This document shows, piece by piece, positions 13,573-26,439 of a DNA stretch of 64,000 nucleotides. Positions within the stretch are counted from its first letter, which is position 1, and every line of letters begins with the position of its first letter. Below the pieces are notes generated by a model. It was not told where the DNA came from. It saw only the letters and a list, made by a program, of their open reading frames with translations, and made no database searches. The translations under genes were made by a program, and so were the position numbers. Source of the DNA: Liolophura sinensis (lineage: Eukaryota; Mollusca; Polyplacophora; Chitonida; Chitonidae); contig NC_088295.1 of assembly GCF_032854445.1 (NCBI RefSeq), forward strand, positions 29,632,470-29,696,469, in the 5' to 3' direction.

Positions 13573-14505
13573 ACAGGAAGTGCAATGAACAGAAAAAACC
13601 TCTCCCTTTGTCACAGCACTCGGGATGACACCAGTTTTATTTAATATTTATATAATTATTTATTTATTACATATTCATTTCAGGATGCTGTACAAATGGG
13701 TTTTGCTATGATCGAATTTGAACATAACTCCATGGTATACGTATAATACACGAACGTCAGTTCCACAGCTCGTGCTTTCAAATGAACTCTTCTTGTGAAT
13801 CACTTAAGTTATTAGCTCCCATATGTTACGGACCCCGTCTGTAAATATTGTATTATATTTTTTAATTTTTTTGGTTTTTCAGTGTCTGACCTGCATTTTC
13901 TTTTCTAAGTAAGTTATTGGCTGTGTTGTAATTCAGACGAACGTTGTCGAAGATTCGGTGTTCATGAGTTTAGCGTTATTGTAAATAGAGTGTACATTCT
14001 GAAAACATGTTGACGATCAAACCATCCAGAATTTTCTTTTACTTTGGTCTATAAATAGTCCAGTTGAGAGCAGTCATATTTACTGTCATTCACTATGAAG
14101 GATTTTGCTTGGTTTGGAGATATCGGCTTTCACGACATTCGTCATTTGTACTCCAGTTTCTGTACGCAGCATTTTGTGACCTTGTGTTTTGCCACTTGCT
14201 AATTTTGCAGACGTTATTTTGGAACTTGTATCGCTCATTGTCTCTTTGTGCCCTTAGGTACATTTCATCCCAGTTTACCCTGAAAGTGTCTTTGTGCGAG
14301 GAAACATACATCGATAGCTCGGCATCACGGACCCTACTGTCAACCCGTCCGCCATAAAAAATTATACATTCACAGACAATTGGAGAATAAACATTTACTG
14401 GACTGTCGTCCGTAGATTGAGAAACTGTAGATTCTATATTTACGTGGACTGACTCGCCTTTGGAAGCCGGAATATTCCATCCAGATGTGGACACTGTAAG
14501 ATGCT

Positions 14506-14556
<51 letters not shown>

Positions 14557-17500
14557 TGTAATTATTTGTATTGTTTTGTATAATATTATCAGATGTATTA
14601 TTTGTGTATTTTGTTCAAACATATGAATTGAACTTATTTAAGCATCTTCGTGTTTTTTTGTTTGAACTTGTGTAAGGGCTATCGCTGATCTGAGAATTAA
14701 ACAAGCCAGTTGTTTCTCATCTTGATTATCCGACAGTGGTACTCTTATACATAACAACTGGATCCAATCACCAGTCGAATAGCCGAAATATTTGCTTACT
14801 TTCTTTCCCGTATCAGCAGAATCCGATCGTTTGAGGTTGTGTAAGACGAAACCAGACTGTATTCGTTGTCGCTAATTCTTAGTGAATTATTTGGTTATGA
14901 AAAAGTTATTTTGTTTTGACCTTTACTCGACAGACTGCATTTGTTGGTGAAGATGCATTGTTTTCGTGGAATACACTCTTTGCTGCTTAAGACCATAAAT
15001 ACTTATAAAATATTGACTGACTACAGTTACAAAAATGATGCTGTCGAGGAAAACGGAGCCAGGGGGGCACTGCTCTTCAATAACGTGGACTATACAACGA
15101 ATGAAAAAATATTCCCAAACACTCCCCCAGTTTTAAGAAAAGATTTATCCTGGTGTTAATAGCTTGGTTTGGCACTTACATCAGATTCACCGAGGCCAGT
15201 ATCCACTATTAAACGGCATAAACATGTCATAGGCAGATTTGTCAGTTTGCATTCCGAATATCACATTCGCGCTTGTGTGATGGGGATATGTGCGAATAGG
15301 CTATATTCACATCAAAACAAAACATATCACAACTTAATCGTTGTCACTGGTTTTCGGCAGCTTTTAACTCAATGAACTAGATGGCAGAGTTTGATTTCGA
15401 CATCGCCCTGATGTTGGTAAGATAGTTCAATTAGGATAATAAATTCAAGAGCTTGGGCAACTTTTATTAGTCTATTTGGGTAGACAAAACTTGTGTCTAA
15501 AAAGAAATTTGCTAGGGTATCATATCTTGCCATAGACAAGAATCTGCGAACTCTTTATTGTATATATGAACGATATTGCAACAGTGTTAATGCTACAGAG
15601 AGTTAACTTGTAATACTACTATATTTACTAACAGAGTGTTGAATTTGTATGTTATACAAAGTATGCTCACGAAAGGTAGGCACCCATTGATATACGTTAT
15701 ATAGACCTGTTTCTTTTTATTTAAATGCTTATGATGATGACAAATATCATCTGATCTGTACAGAGTACGAAGTATATGCTCTAAAGACATATTCCTACTA
15801 ACAGGTAAATCTGTTAAACGCAAGTTCTGCACACTACACATGTGTTAGTGTTGTCATATTAGTTCTTTGTGAATTTATTTGTTGTGGCGGTGAGAGTAAC
15901 ATTGCTACTTTAATTTATTGCCTTTAACGACCACTTTTTGGATACCTCCATACATCACCTTTACAATATTATCAGGCTATTACAACACGAATCTATTAAA
16001 GAGGCAATACTATCAAAAGACTTTTAAGTTATAGAAATGTAATTATTCCTTCCACGAATTACCAAGCCCGTAATTTTCCCTTGTAATAAAATCGTCACGA
16101 TTGTCGAGTATGTGTATATTTCCCATATTCAATATTGAAACAAAATACAATGGAAACAAAAGGTACCTCATCTGTTTGGCGAAATTACACAAAATGACAA
16201 AACAGAAGCTCTTTGAAGCAATGTTTGATATAAAATCTATGCCTTTCATAGATCATCCGTTGATGACACTTTTGCTAGATTTAGCGAAGCGTATGACAAC
16301 TCATTTCTTCTTACTTTTTATGAAGCAAATTAACGACTATTTATAAAAGAATATTAAAAAATTATATCTAGAGAAACAGTAATCAAATTATCATATCCAT
16401 AATGAAGAATTTATAGAACTAAGCATAATAAATTGTCTCTCTGTTATATTTGCTTTGTTTGAATTTGAAACTGAATGTTACACTTCAAGACATCATATAT
16501 AAGATGTTATTAGCAAACGTTCGAGCTTTAATTTAGGGAGCCCCTCAGTTATCAATATATCCTCCATATTAGTGACGTCCCCTGCTCGACGACAATATAT
16601 AGAGTTAAACTAAATATTTATTTATTTCGTTTGTGTTTAGCGTTTGTGACTTATACGACGGCGGTCAGATCCATTGGCGGAGAAAACGGTAGTGACCGGA
16701 GTAAACTACATGCATCCCTGCACCAAGCCCTTACAAAGCGTTCATAGCATTCATAGCAGCGATGGCTGGATTCAATATCGGTGTAGTAACTAGCATCAGT
16801 GTGAGAATTACCTAAAGCTTTCAGGTGTCAGTTAATAATAACTGTCTGCCACACTTCATTAAGTGTCTTGTTGGGCGCCATATTGCCTGTAGGAAGAGGA
16901 GATTAATTCTCCTTAATCAAATTCGTCAAATTCTGGCTGTGCTTTCCGAATGCTTACCTGCAATTCCCAGTTATTACATTCGTACTTAATGACGGATTTG
17001 GGAAGTGATGATAATCATTGTAAGGCTTCTGATGACATAAATGTTGTGCTCCATGGAGAGAGTGCCTGGATACATCGAGCGTCTACGAAATTCGTACTGT
17101 GTTAGGAGTCTCTTAGAAGCATATCCCTAAAATAAAGAATGCGAAAAAAAATCTGGAGTTAAAAGTGGAAAAACGATGAAATTCACATGTTCAACAACTA
17201 CAGTTGCAGAGTAAATTGATGAAATCACGACATTCACGCTAACATGGAAGAAAACACTTTTAACTCGAACACTTGGACAGTACATGAAGCTGCACAATTC
17301 ATTGCAGCAGGGTAAATATACCTGCATTAATACAACTTATATGCATTAGTTGTACAGCTTCTTCTGTCATTTCTGCAGAAGAGGGTCCTGACTCTTGGAC
17401 ATATTTACGGCCTCCGTCTTTTTGCCATTTGACTAAAGCGCCGTTTACCACATCATTTTGTATGTCCTTGTAAATTTTGAACCACCCCGATAATAAATAA

Positions 17501-18254
17501 ATGTCCTATATGTTACGTTAAAAAAGGTACCAAAATATTCTTCTGCTCCAAGAAAGGATAATGTGAGAGAATCTAGTGGGGACGAGGATTATATATAATA
17601 TATTAACCCGCTCTTGAAAGCTCCAGATGATCACTACTGAGTGTGGAACAGCGTGTTCTGTTGAGACCCATTCCCGCAGTCCATATTTTGTCCTTATTGT
17701 TTTCAAAAACAACAGTATGTACAATCACCCTGGTTGTGCTGCAACGTCAACTATCATTCAACAGATTATTCAAGTATTGATTATTTCATTGGTGCTAAGT
17801 CTTAAACCTATATAATGCTTAAATAAAACTGTCCCAAGCTCTTGCAGAAGAACCCACTGCACGTCGATGGGTAACCACGTGTTTGAACACATTGGTGAAG
17901 TGCTTAGAGTTTTTCAGATGTACCCATCAGTCAGGTGTGCCCACCATGGTAACTAACTACCTTCAGCCTATATTTTAATACATTTTGCAAAGCATATGTT
18001 CATACAAGATCGCAAAAGATCACATACTCGCGGCCCTGGTCCACCGTTTGATGAACGATTCTTTAGCAGGTTTCATGTTTCGTCATCTCAGGTTCCGATT
18101 GTCTCTCTGTCCAACCCTACCCCGTCCCCGATTCCCATCTTCCCCTTCTTTTTTGCTAAACCTTGTCCTACTAACGAGGGAGGTATAGCGCTCAGTTTAA
18201 CTTAGTCGAAGACTGTCTGAAAGTGAAGCTGTCAATTATACAAGGGCTGTTTTG
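13573..18254. other. Non-coding stretch with a TA tract
   Basis: No supported gene. The longest open frames lie at 14064-14494 on both strands and have no recognisable domain. The TA microsatellite at 14508-14553 is listed separately. A decayed minus-strand S1 SINE tail is likely at 16615-16690 (tatttatttcg then cttatacgacggcggtcag). Confidence 0.5.
14508..14553. repeat. (TA)n microsatellite
   Basis: Uninterrupted TA dinucleotides for about 46 bases. Confidence 0.98.
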
Positions 18255-18440
18255 CGGGGTGTCGCACACGGCTTCAGGTGATTGATGTACGGCTGTATCA
18301 GATTACTTACATGTGCTGCGGCGTATCTCCCCCAAATCTGATTAAGGTTTCTCCCATGGCTGGTAGGCGAAGAAAAATGTCTTGGACGGAAACAAACCAT
18401 TGGCTGAAAAGCAACGTGGGTTGTTTCGGGTATATGCAGT
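18255..18440. repeat. Dispersed repeat R4, copy 1
   Basis: Shares an approximately 180-bp segment with 26.44, 28.55 and 47.27 kb. The shared words are GGCTTCAGGTGATTGATGTA, then TCAGAT-ACTTACAT, then GTATCTCCC-CAAATCTGATTAAGG and a trailing ACAAACCA-TGG. The class is unknown; a SINE or small MITE is possible. No terminal inverted repeats were seen. Confidence 0.7.
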
Positions 18441-19564
18441 GCAAGAAATAGGCCTAACGCTTTAAAAAAAACATCAACAACAAACGGTTTGCATTGAATT
18501 TATTTATTCGGTGTTTTGATGATTCACGGTAATAAATTTTTGTTTTCATTTAAAGTTACATTTTGTTCAATTTTCTGAAAAAGCGGCCCATAAACGGCTG
18601 GAATTCACATGTAGTTCAAGTATAAAAATAAACAGAATTGTTTCTCCGAAGTTCAAGATTTTGATGACAAAGAAAGCACATTGTAGGTTCTCAACTGTAT
18701 AAAATGCCTCTGAATTTATACAATGACAGTAACTAAACACAAAAGATATTGAAAGTTATTCGCTCGCCTTCAAGCCCGAGGAATTGACTTTTTAGTTACT
18801 TTCAACAACAAAGGAATACACATGAGTATTGAAATCAGCTTAAACTTTCTTTCATCTTTTAATGTTAACATGTAGGATGAAAATATTATCATCTGTACCA
18901 AATTGGACATAGAATGCCCTCTACAGGATGTAGGGAAGAGAAATATTTCAAAAGAACCCAAATAATAAAATTGCCCCACTTACTCAGATCTGGAAACGGT
19001 GGACAGTGTCCTGCGGAGTGCGAACCAAGGCCACATCGTCTACACACGGCTTACGAGGTTCTTGTTTATATAATTTCCCTTCGTTGAGGCACGAGTATAA
19101 GTTGTGTGGGGAATTTCTCTCTCCTTCATTGGATGGGTTCATTGGATGGGAGTGGGGGTGGGCAGGAGGAGTCTTGTCATTAATCTTGGACTGGTGCATG
19201 CAGGTACTATTGTGTTAAAGGCGCATTTAAGGTAAGCACACTTGAGTGTATTCAGTCTAACTGGGCGTCACCCGTCCGACTGAAACGTTCCAATTTTAGC
19301 AATCACCGCATTGTAAAATACATTAAAGAATACACAGTAGTGATTTGGCTGTATTGTGCCAGATAAGGTGTGGAAGTGATCACCCAAGGGGTAAAGTACA
19401 AGATAAAACTGGAATTGTCATGGGAATATTGGAGGCATTAGCCAGTGTTATGGAAAAAGCAGGCTAAGGATTCATGAAAATACAGAATGTGAGCTGTTAA
19501 CGTGCAAGTGGCGGAGAGATGAAAAAATCCATTGTGATTATGGGCTGTAGAATATGGTTCTGTA
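18441..19564. other. Non-coding flank of the minisatellite
   Basis: No gene seen. From about 19400 the sequence contains words such as GGGAATATTGGAGG and GAATATGGTTCTGTAAGAATG that recall the 49-bp repeat, so the array may extend leftward in eroded form. Confidence 0.45.
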
Positions 19565-21895
19565 AGAATGTCGGATGAGCGTGCATAGATGTTATATAGA
19601 CTGGAGATCAGTGAGAATGTCGGATGAGCGCGGATGGATGTGATATAAAGTACGGATCAATGGGAATGGCGGATGAGCGCGGATGGATAAGATATAGAGT
19701 ACGGGTCAGTAGGAATGTCGGACGAGCGCGGATGGATATGATGTTGACAGCGGATGAATGAGAAGGTCGAATGGGTGCGGATGGATGTGATGTAGACTCC
19801 GGATCATTAAGAATGTTGGATGAACTCGAATGGATATGATGTAGAGTACGGATCAATGACAATGTCGGATGAGTGCGGATGGATGTGATGTAGACTACGG
19901 ATCAATGACAATGTCGGATGAGTGCGGATGGATGTGATGTAGAGTATGGATCAGTGAGAATGTCGGATGAGCGCGGATGATGTAGAGTAAATGAAAAAAA
20001 TATCCGATGAGCGCGAGTGGGTGTAATGTAGAGTACGGACCCATGAGAATGTCGAAAATGCGCGGATGGATATGATGTAGAGCTTGGATCAATGGGAATG
20101 TCAGATGAACGCGGAAAAATATAATGTAGACTGCGGATCAGTGGGAATGTCGGATGAGCGAGGATGGATATGATGTAGACCACGGTTCACTAGAATGTCG
20201 GATGAGCGTGGATGGGTGTGATGTAGACCATTGTTCAGTGAGAATGTCAAATGAGCGTGGATGGATATGATGTAGACTACGGATCCATGAGAATGTTGGA
20301 TGAGCGTGGATGGGTGTGATGTAGACCATTGTTCAGTGAGAATGTCAAATGAGCGTGGATGGATATGATGTAGACTACGGATCCATGAGAATGTTGGATG
20401 AGCGTGGATGGGTGTTATTTGACTACGGATCAGTGAGAATATTGGATGAGCGTGGATGGGTGTGATGTACATGTAGACTACGGAACAATGAAACTGTAGT
20501 ATGTGGGTATGATGTAGACTGCGTGGCAATGCGAATATTGGGTGTGCGTACATAGGCATAAGGTAGAATATTGGGTGTGCATGGATGGGATTCTACATCA
20601 TACCCATGCATGCACACCTGATATTTGCATTGTCTGCTGTCTACATCATACCCTTGCGAGCACTGCAGAGCAATGCGAATATGGAGTGTTAGTGCATGGG
20701 TATGATATAAACTGTGCAGCAATGTCAAGATCGGGTGTGCGTTTATGGGCATGATGTAGATTGCGGAGTAATGTGAATATTGGGTGTGCATGCATAGGTA
20801 TGATGTAGAATGCGGAGCAATGCGAACATCGGATGTTTGAGCATGGGTATGATGTAAACTGCGGAGAAACGCCAACATCGGGTGTGCATGAGCATGAGCA
20901 TGAGCATGATGTAGACTGCAGACAATGCGGATATCGGGTGTACGTGCATGAGTAGGAATAGTGGGCGGAGCAAAGTGAATATCGTGTATTCGTGCGCGGG
21001 TATTATGTATACTGCGGATCAATGAAAATATTGAATTTACGTGCAGGGTATGATGTAGACTATGAATCAATAAAAATATCGCATGTGCGCGCATGGGTAT
21101 GACTACAGACCAATGCGAATATCAAGTGTGCGTGTATGGGCAAGATACAGACCGCAGAGCAATGTGAATATCGGATGTGCGTGCATGGGTATGATGTAGA
21201 CTGCGGAGCAATGTGAATATCGGATGTGCGTGCATGGGTATGATGTAGACTGCGGAGTAATATGAATATTGTGTGTGTGTGTATGGGCATGGTGTGGACT
21301 GCAGAGCGACGGGAATATCGGATGTGCGTGTCTGGTATGATGTACACTGCGGAGCAATGTGAATATCGGGTGTGCGTGCATGGGTATGATGTGGGAGCAA
21401 TGTGAATATCGGGTATGCGTATGATGTAGTTGGCGGAGCAATGTGAATATCGGGCGTGTGTGCATGGGTATGATGTAGACTGCGGAGCAATGTAAATATG
21501 GACTGTATCTGCGTGGGTATGATGTAGCTTCCAGAGCAATGTGAATATCGGGCGTGTGTGCATGGGTATGATGTACACTGCGGAGCAATGTAAATATGGA
21601 CTGTACCTGCTTGGGTATGACGTAGACTGCGGAGCAATGTGGATATCGTATGTGCGTGTATGGACATGATCTAGACTGCGGAGCAATGTGACTATCGTGT
21701 GTGCGTGTATGGGCATGATGTAGACTGCAGAACAATGTAAATGCCGTGTGTGCCTGCATGGGTAAGATGTACACTGGGGAGCAATGTGAATATCGGATGT
21801 TTATTAAATGATATTCTGTAGGCACCAGAGTAATGGAATATCGCGTGTTTGTATGTGCACTATATGTTGGCTTCATTGTAGGCTTTGGATTCATG
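19565..21895. repeat. 49-bp minisatellite array, about 46 units
   Basis: A 49-bp unit is repeated in direct orientation. In the left half (to about 20.5 kb) the typical unit contains ATGTCGGATGAGCGCGGATG then GATGTGATGTAGA. In the right half it contains GAATATCGGGTGTGCGTGCA then GGGTATGATGTAGACTGCGG. Point changes and small indels are common, and units decay at both ends. The typical unit has no stop codon in any minus-strand frame, so long overlapping open frames (up to 263 residues) run through the array in all three frames. Because 49 is not a multiple of 3, the conceptual protein repeats every 49 residues. I regard these frames as a by-product of the repeat, not as genes. Confidence 0.95.
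20594..20657 (-). repeat. Inverted unit inside the 49-bp array
   Basis: TACATCATACCCATGCATGC and the following bases are the reverse complement of the array consensus for one full unit plus about 15 bases of a second. Forward orientation resumes at about 20660. It marks a local inversion or template switch, and it lies close to the transition between the two unit subtypes. Confidence 0.85.
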
Positions 21896-21974
21896 AAATC
21901 ACTAGTAGATTATGAAAATATAAAATACAAATGTAGGTTGAAGAGCCATTAAAATGCATGTGTGGATTAAATAC

Positions 21975-22119
21975 AGGTGTGGAACGGTGACAGTACAAGA
22001 TGTCTGGACAATGGCATGATTCAGGTGTGGAACGCTGACAATTCAAGATGTGTGTAGAATGGCATCATACCGGTGTGGAACTGTGACAATACAAGATGTC
22101 TGAACAATGGCATGCTGTG
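21975..22119. repeat. 48-49-bp tandem repeat, three units
   Basis: Three units start at 21975, 22023 and 22072, each opening with AGGTGTGGAAC or a close variant and containing CAAGATGT and AATGGCAT. The sequence differs from the main 49-bp array, but the period is almost the same and it lies about 80 bases beyond the end of that array. Confidence 0.85.
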
Positions 22120-22194
22120 GACTGTCCACCGATCAGAATTCCACATGTACGAAGAAGTCGAGAGTCTTGGAATCAACCCTTGTAGGATCATACC

Positions 22195-22375
22195 GACGTC
22201 TCTAAAACGGTATTTTGCATGGCGGTCAGCACTCTGGCAATATGGACTCGCCCAGAAATAAAAACACACATTATATGCACACACACTTAATGACTCCTTG
22301 AAGTCATATGGCTGAAAATTTGTTACGTACAACGTAAAACCCCAAACATACATACATACATATATACATACATGT
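22195..22375 (+). mobile_element. SINE family S2, 3' portion
   Basis: Matches the S2 copies at 3.8 and 13.4 kb: GGCGGTCAGCACTCTGGCAA, ATGGACTCGCCC, AATGACTCCTTG, CATATGGCTGAAAA, then TACAACGTAAAACCCCAAAC. It ends in a CATA microsatellite tail. Confidence 0.8.
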
Positions 22376-25300
22376 GAAATGTATAAACAGCTATATAAGT
22401 GTTGTTAGTGATATGACGGGTATTTGTACAGTGATCGACTTTGTTAGAAAGGAGATGTTGGCTGCAAAGACGTTATGTTGTGAATAAATGAGCAAATGGG
22501 TATATCAGAGATACAGAGGTGTCACGTGCCCGAACATAAAATGATTGTTACTTTATTACCGGTCATATAAATTACGCACTTCCGGCAAACCGTTCATACC
22601 GTCAGATGTTTAAACGGTCTTCTCTCTATTGGTGTTCTGATGCTTGGATTGTTCCCTGCTTTGACAAAACCACACCACCACTGTGAAGTTTAGTTTTTAG
22701 TCGCAAATTGCATGAAGTGCTTCAAGAGGAATACCAGCTGTACATCGAGAGACGATACCACTTTTTCTTTAATAATTAGCCCTACTGATATCACCGATGC
22801 ATCAGTGATATCAATAACATGCCTATGTTTAACAAAAAGCTGATTGATGTTCTGTTGTTTTTTTTTTATCTCAAATGACCAAACGATAATTAGGAATTTG
22901 ACAATCCCTTTATAAACACGCCTGATGAGCTCTGGGCAAAACCATCACCTAGATTTCCAGTCTTGTATAAATATCACCAGTATGACTAATAAGCGATATC
23001 GCAATATACTATATGTAATATCCAGACATAAATTTGTAACAATTCGATAGATAATGAAGTCAGTAGGGAATCGAATTTGTGCTTTACTGTTCTGCGAGGG
23101 TGTACGATGACAAATTCAAAATTACGATCTACGAGAAAAGTCGTTTACCGTATTTTCTGGTTAGGAGGTATATGTAGACAAGACCGATAGGTTTCAAACA
23201 GTTAATTAGAATAGTTACTTTTTCAGAGGATTTTTGGAAACCCAATTTTCACTATATTTTTACCCCATAATTCCATTATTGTCCAAGTAAAGATAAAGTA
23301 AAAACCCCATCACCGAACAGTTCTGCGATGACAGAGTACAGCAGGCAAGAAATAAAAATAGTCACCATCAGTTAGCCAAGATGTGATCCTTGAAAGAAAT
23401 ATATTGGTTTTTGTGGTAATTCTTCACACTTGATGGCCAATTCGTTTTCCTTTTTGGCACGCCATATGCCTTTGGGCAGAATTTATGACTGAAATCATAC
23501 ACTCCACTAGATTTCGCGAGGTTACAAAGTATTGAATTTCGTTCGCCTGTCCAAAGAGATTTTCTTTTGAAAAACTCTTAGAAAAGATATTTAAACTATG
23601 CTATGGTCTCTTTCACAACCGCAGGCAAGTAAAATACCTTTCCATCCGACAAAAACACAGAAATCTTCACGCCTGGATTAGAACTGGCAGGACACGGCCC
23701 TCGCTTGTTGCTACAGTCAATGTTTCTGTAACACTACCCGAGCTAATCCTGTGGTCTCTTTTAAGCCAATAATCTCAACTTCCGAATGAGAACTTCGTGT
23801 TATTCAATCATTTGTTTTGTCATCCGAAGAAACCGTATGCCAATCGCCTGACGTTCCCTGCCTTAGCAGAGATTACAGGTCACTATCATTATCATCAAAT
23901 CCTGAAAAAGCGTATCTGCCCATATTTTTCGTAGACTATTGACTGTCAGGTTTACATGAAGCAGCGTAGCTATTCATTAATTAATTTATTTGCAGTCTTA
24001 CGCCTAAGTCAAGGCAATTTCAGTTACACGACTACGGCATGTCCATGTGTAGACGAAACGTTGCAAATATATGAATTCACGATCTTGTGACTAAAACATG
24101 ACGTCGAATCTGTGCAAACTGGATTTGAGCACATGACCAATCTATCAATTTAGCATTGTTTGTTATTGATTGCTTGGAAGACGACAGATACTCTCAGCTA
24201 CACTCCCCAGTGTAACTGGTTCAATTTGTTCCCAAGAAAGTTTAATCTATGCATGTAAAACATCTTATGAACCAGTGGAAGTGAAAACTGTTTAAGTTCC
24301 TTCCGTTCAGTTAAAAACCACTAAGTATGACAAATACTTGACAGTTAGGTAACTTTATATAAGAATAGTTAGTCTATTTATTTATCAATATTCTTGTCAT
24401 TAACTCAGTCTCATTCAAGCGGCACTACATGTGCTGTAATATAAACTGTTATAAATTTTATCAAACAAATCTTTGCAGGAGAATCGACATGCCTTTGATT
24501 GTGCATGTCTAAAAGGGTTACCCAAGAGAAAGATGCATATATAAAGTGTAGTTGGCCGTTTCTAGTATTAAATTTGCAGGATTACTTTATATGCCAGGCT
24601 TCGTATCTCGTTCATTGCCGCATTGTAGCCAAAGGCAAGTGAATAATTTGTTTGTTTGTCTGATGGTGCTTTTGAACTGGAACAGTAACCTTGCATTCCC
24701 ACGTGCCGGGCACAGAGACAATCGCCCATTATCACTGATCCAGAGTGGGCTGGTAAGAGATAACGGTGCCGATAGCCAGTGAGGCAGATACGGTGAACTG
24801 ATTACACTCCCACAATGCGGGTAAGCCTCGTTTGACATGAAAGAGGAGGGCAGAGGTCTTCTTTATCTGCAATTACTTTTCATTTCATCACTTTTATTTA
24901 TCTTAGAGACACAGTTCCTTCCTCTCTAAACGGTTATCACATCGTTTGTCAAGTGGCTGAAAGGAAATAATCGTTCATGAAGTACCAAATCACGTCACAT
25001 AAAAGGATTATTATTCTAAAATATAGGAAGGCAACACTGTCTTTGTTCCAAGCTAGCCTTACTTCACGCCTATATGATAGCAGTGAATGTAAACTAATGT
25101 AGTGTTTTTCAGAATTTTTTTTCTCTGGGTAGAGATCGAAGTGGTAATTTCTGATTAATTAGTGAGATAAACTAGTTTCATTATTACTACCCAATATGCT
25201 CCCTGTGGAAAAGATCTTAAGTGCAGTGCACATTTAGAATAATTGCCTTTTATGACCACATGAGGCCAGTGCGTTCAATTTGATCTGCCTTGTTATGTCT

Positions 25301-25649
25301 TTTCCGGTGATAAAACACGGAATTCTCCCCGATCCTACAGGGAACGTGGCACTAAAATACGATGACACAAGCTCATGTATTTCATGGGCCTTACTAACCT
25401 TTACATTTAGAGCGCATTTAGAACAATCGCCCTTTATCACGGTGTACGTGTGCCTTTTCTCTTAAGTTCGTTTTAAATTGTCTCATTAGCACTTTCCCCC
25501 AGCTATATACATATTACCTGTGATGAAATTCCACTGACTGCAATGGCTAACTACAGCGCTGAATTTATGGGCTTCTACAACACGTGACATGACCGCGGTA
25601 ACGTGAAGACATTGTGAAGACAATGTGTCACCAGAGGAAAACAAGATCA
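22376..25649. other. Non-coding stretch
   Basis: No supported gene in about 3.3 kb. It contains a near-perfect 28-bp palindrome (22786-22813) and a poly-T run near 22857-22869. Open frames reach 83 residues and have no recognisable domain. Confidence 0.5.
22786..22813. repeat. 28-bp near-perfect palindrome
   Basis: TGATATCACCGATGCATCAG followed by TGATATCA reads the same on the other strand except for one mismatched pair (positions 10 and 19). Function unknown; it may be chance. Confidence 0.7.
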
Positions 25650-25935
25650 GCCCCAATAGCTCAGTTGGTAGAGCGTCCGCGTAAGGGGCGGTAGATCCAG
25701 GGTCAATCCTGGGTCGGCGTTAAAAAATGAAATTGTGGCTTCCTCGCTTGGTGGTCAGCATGAACGACTGTTTGACCTGTATCAGTATAATGGCTCAGGC
25801 GGGTTGGCTTACTTGTCTCCGGTAAGTCGTCTCAGTGTAGGAGCACTAATAAAATAGCGGGGGATATTCAGTCGTCATATGACTGAAAAATGGGATAGTG
25901 CGACGCTAAACCCCAATGACTCACTCACTTACTCC
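25650..25935 (+). mobile_element. tRNA-derived SINE, family S3
   Basis: The head GCCCCAATAGCTCAGTTGGT continues as TAGAGCGTCC, a good A box. GGTAGATCCAGGGTCAATCC includes a B-box-like GGGTCAATCC at tRNA spacing. The body continues through GGTTGGCTTACTTGTCTCCG and CAGTCGTCATATGACTGAAA to GCGACGCTAAACCCCAATGA and a CACT tail. The 3' end is related to that of S2. It is not a functional tRNA: the 3' half of the cloverleaf cannot be closed convincingly. Confidence 0.85.
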
Positions 25936-26439
25936 CTTGAAAATAAGCCAAGACAAATGTGGCCTACAAACTATGTAGGCTAACAACAGGCAAAAAAGGA
26001 AAATACTTATGACAAATATTTTGTGTGTTCTTCTGAAAAGAAGACGAAGCAAAGGTTTGCAAATCTGCGAGCCATATATTTGTTCGGAAAATACAAATCG
26101 ACATTAGGATAATCGTCTATGGTTAATCTTGATGACATCATGTCAACCAAGGTTCAGTTGTTTTCCTTTATGCCCCTAGCTACTGGATAGTATACTGACA
26201 AAATCTCTTAGTTTTTGAATAGAAGCGTGTGACAACACCCTATGACAAAAGTCCGCTAATGAAAGTAACTAGTAAAGTTAGATACCAATAGCTTGAGTAG
26301 TCTACCTTTCCTAGCTTTGTCATCATTTTGATTGAGATTTACGTTAATTCCAGGTACCTATCCATTCTCTCCGAATGAGTTGATTTCGAGTCGGTGATAA
26401 AAGTCTTCGGTGATGCTGATAATATACACTGCTGGTATC
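25936..26439. other. Non-coding stretch
   Basis: AT-rich DNA between a SINE and an R4 repeat. Nothing else supported. Confidence 0.5.

Noticed and set aside
14064-14494. Overlapping open frames on both strands, the minus one 133 residues
   Set aside because: No recognisable domain or splice context. Long frames on both strands over the same bases next to a TA tract are expected by chance in a 64-kb window.
19608-21894. Several long minus-strand frames (up to 263 residues) as a His-rich repetitive protein gene
   Set aside because: All three frames are open because the repeat unit lacks stops; there is no leader, start context or preferred frame.
22021-22353. 110-residue minus-strand open frame
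   Set aside because: It runs through the 48-bp tandem repeat and an S2 SINE.
25650-25722. A tRNA gene
   Set aside because: The A and B boxes are good, but the acceptor and anticodon stems do not close convincingly and the sequence continues into a SINE body.
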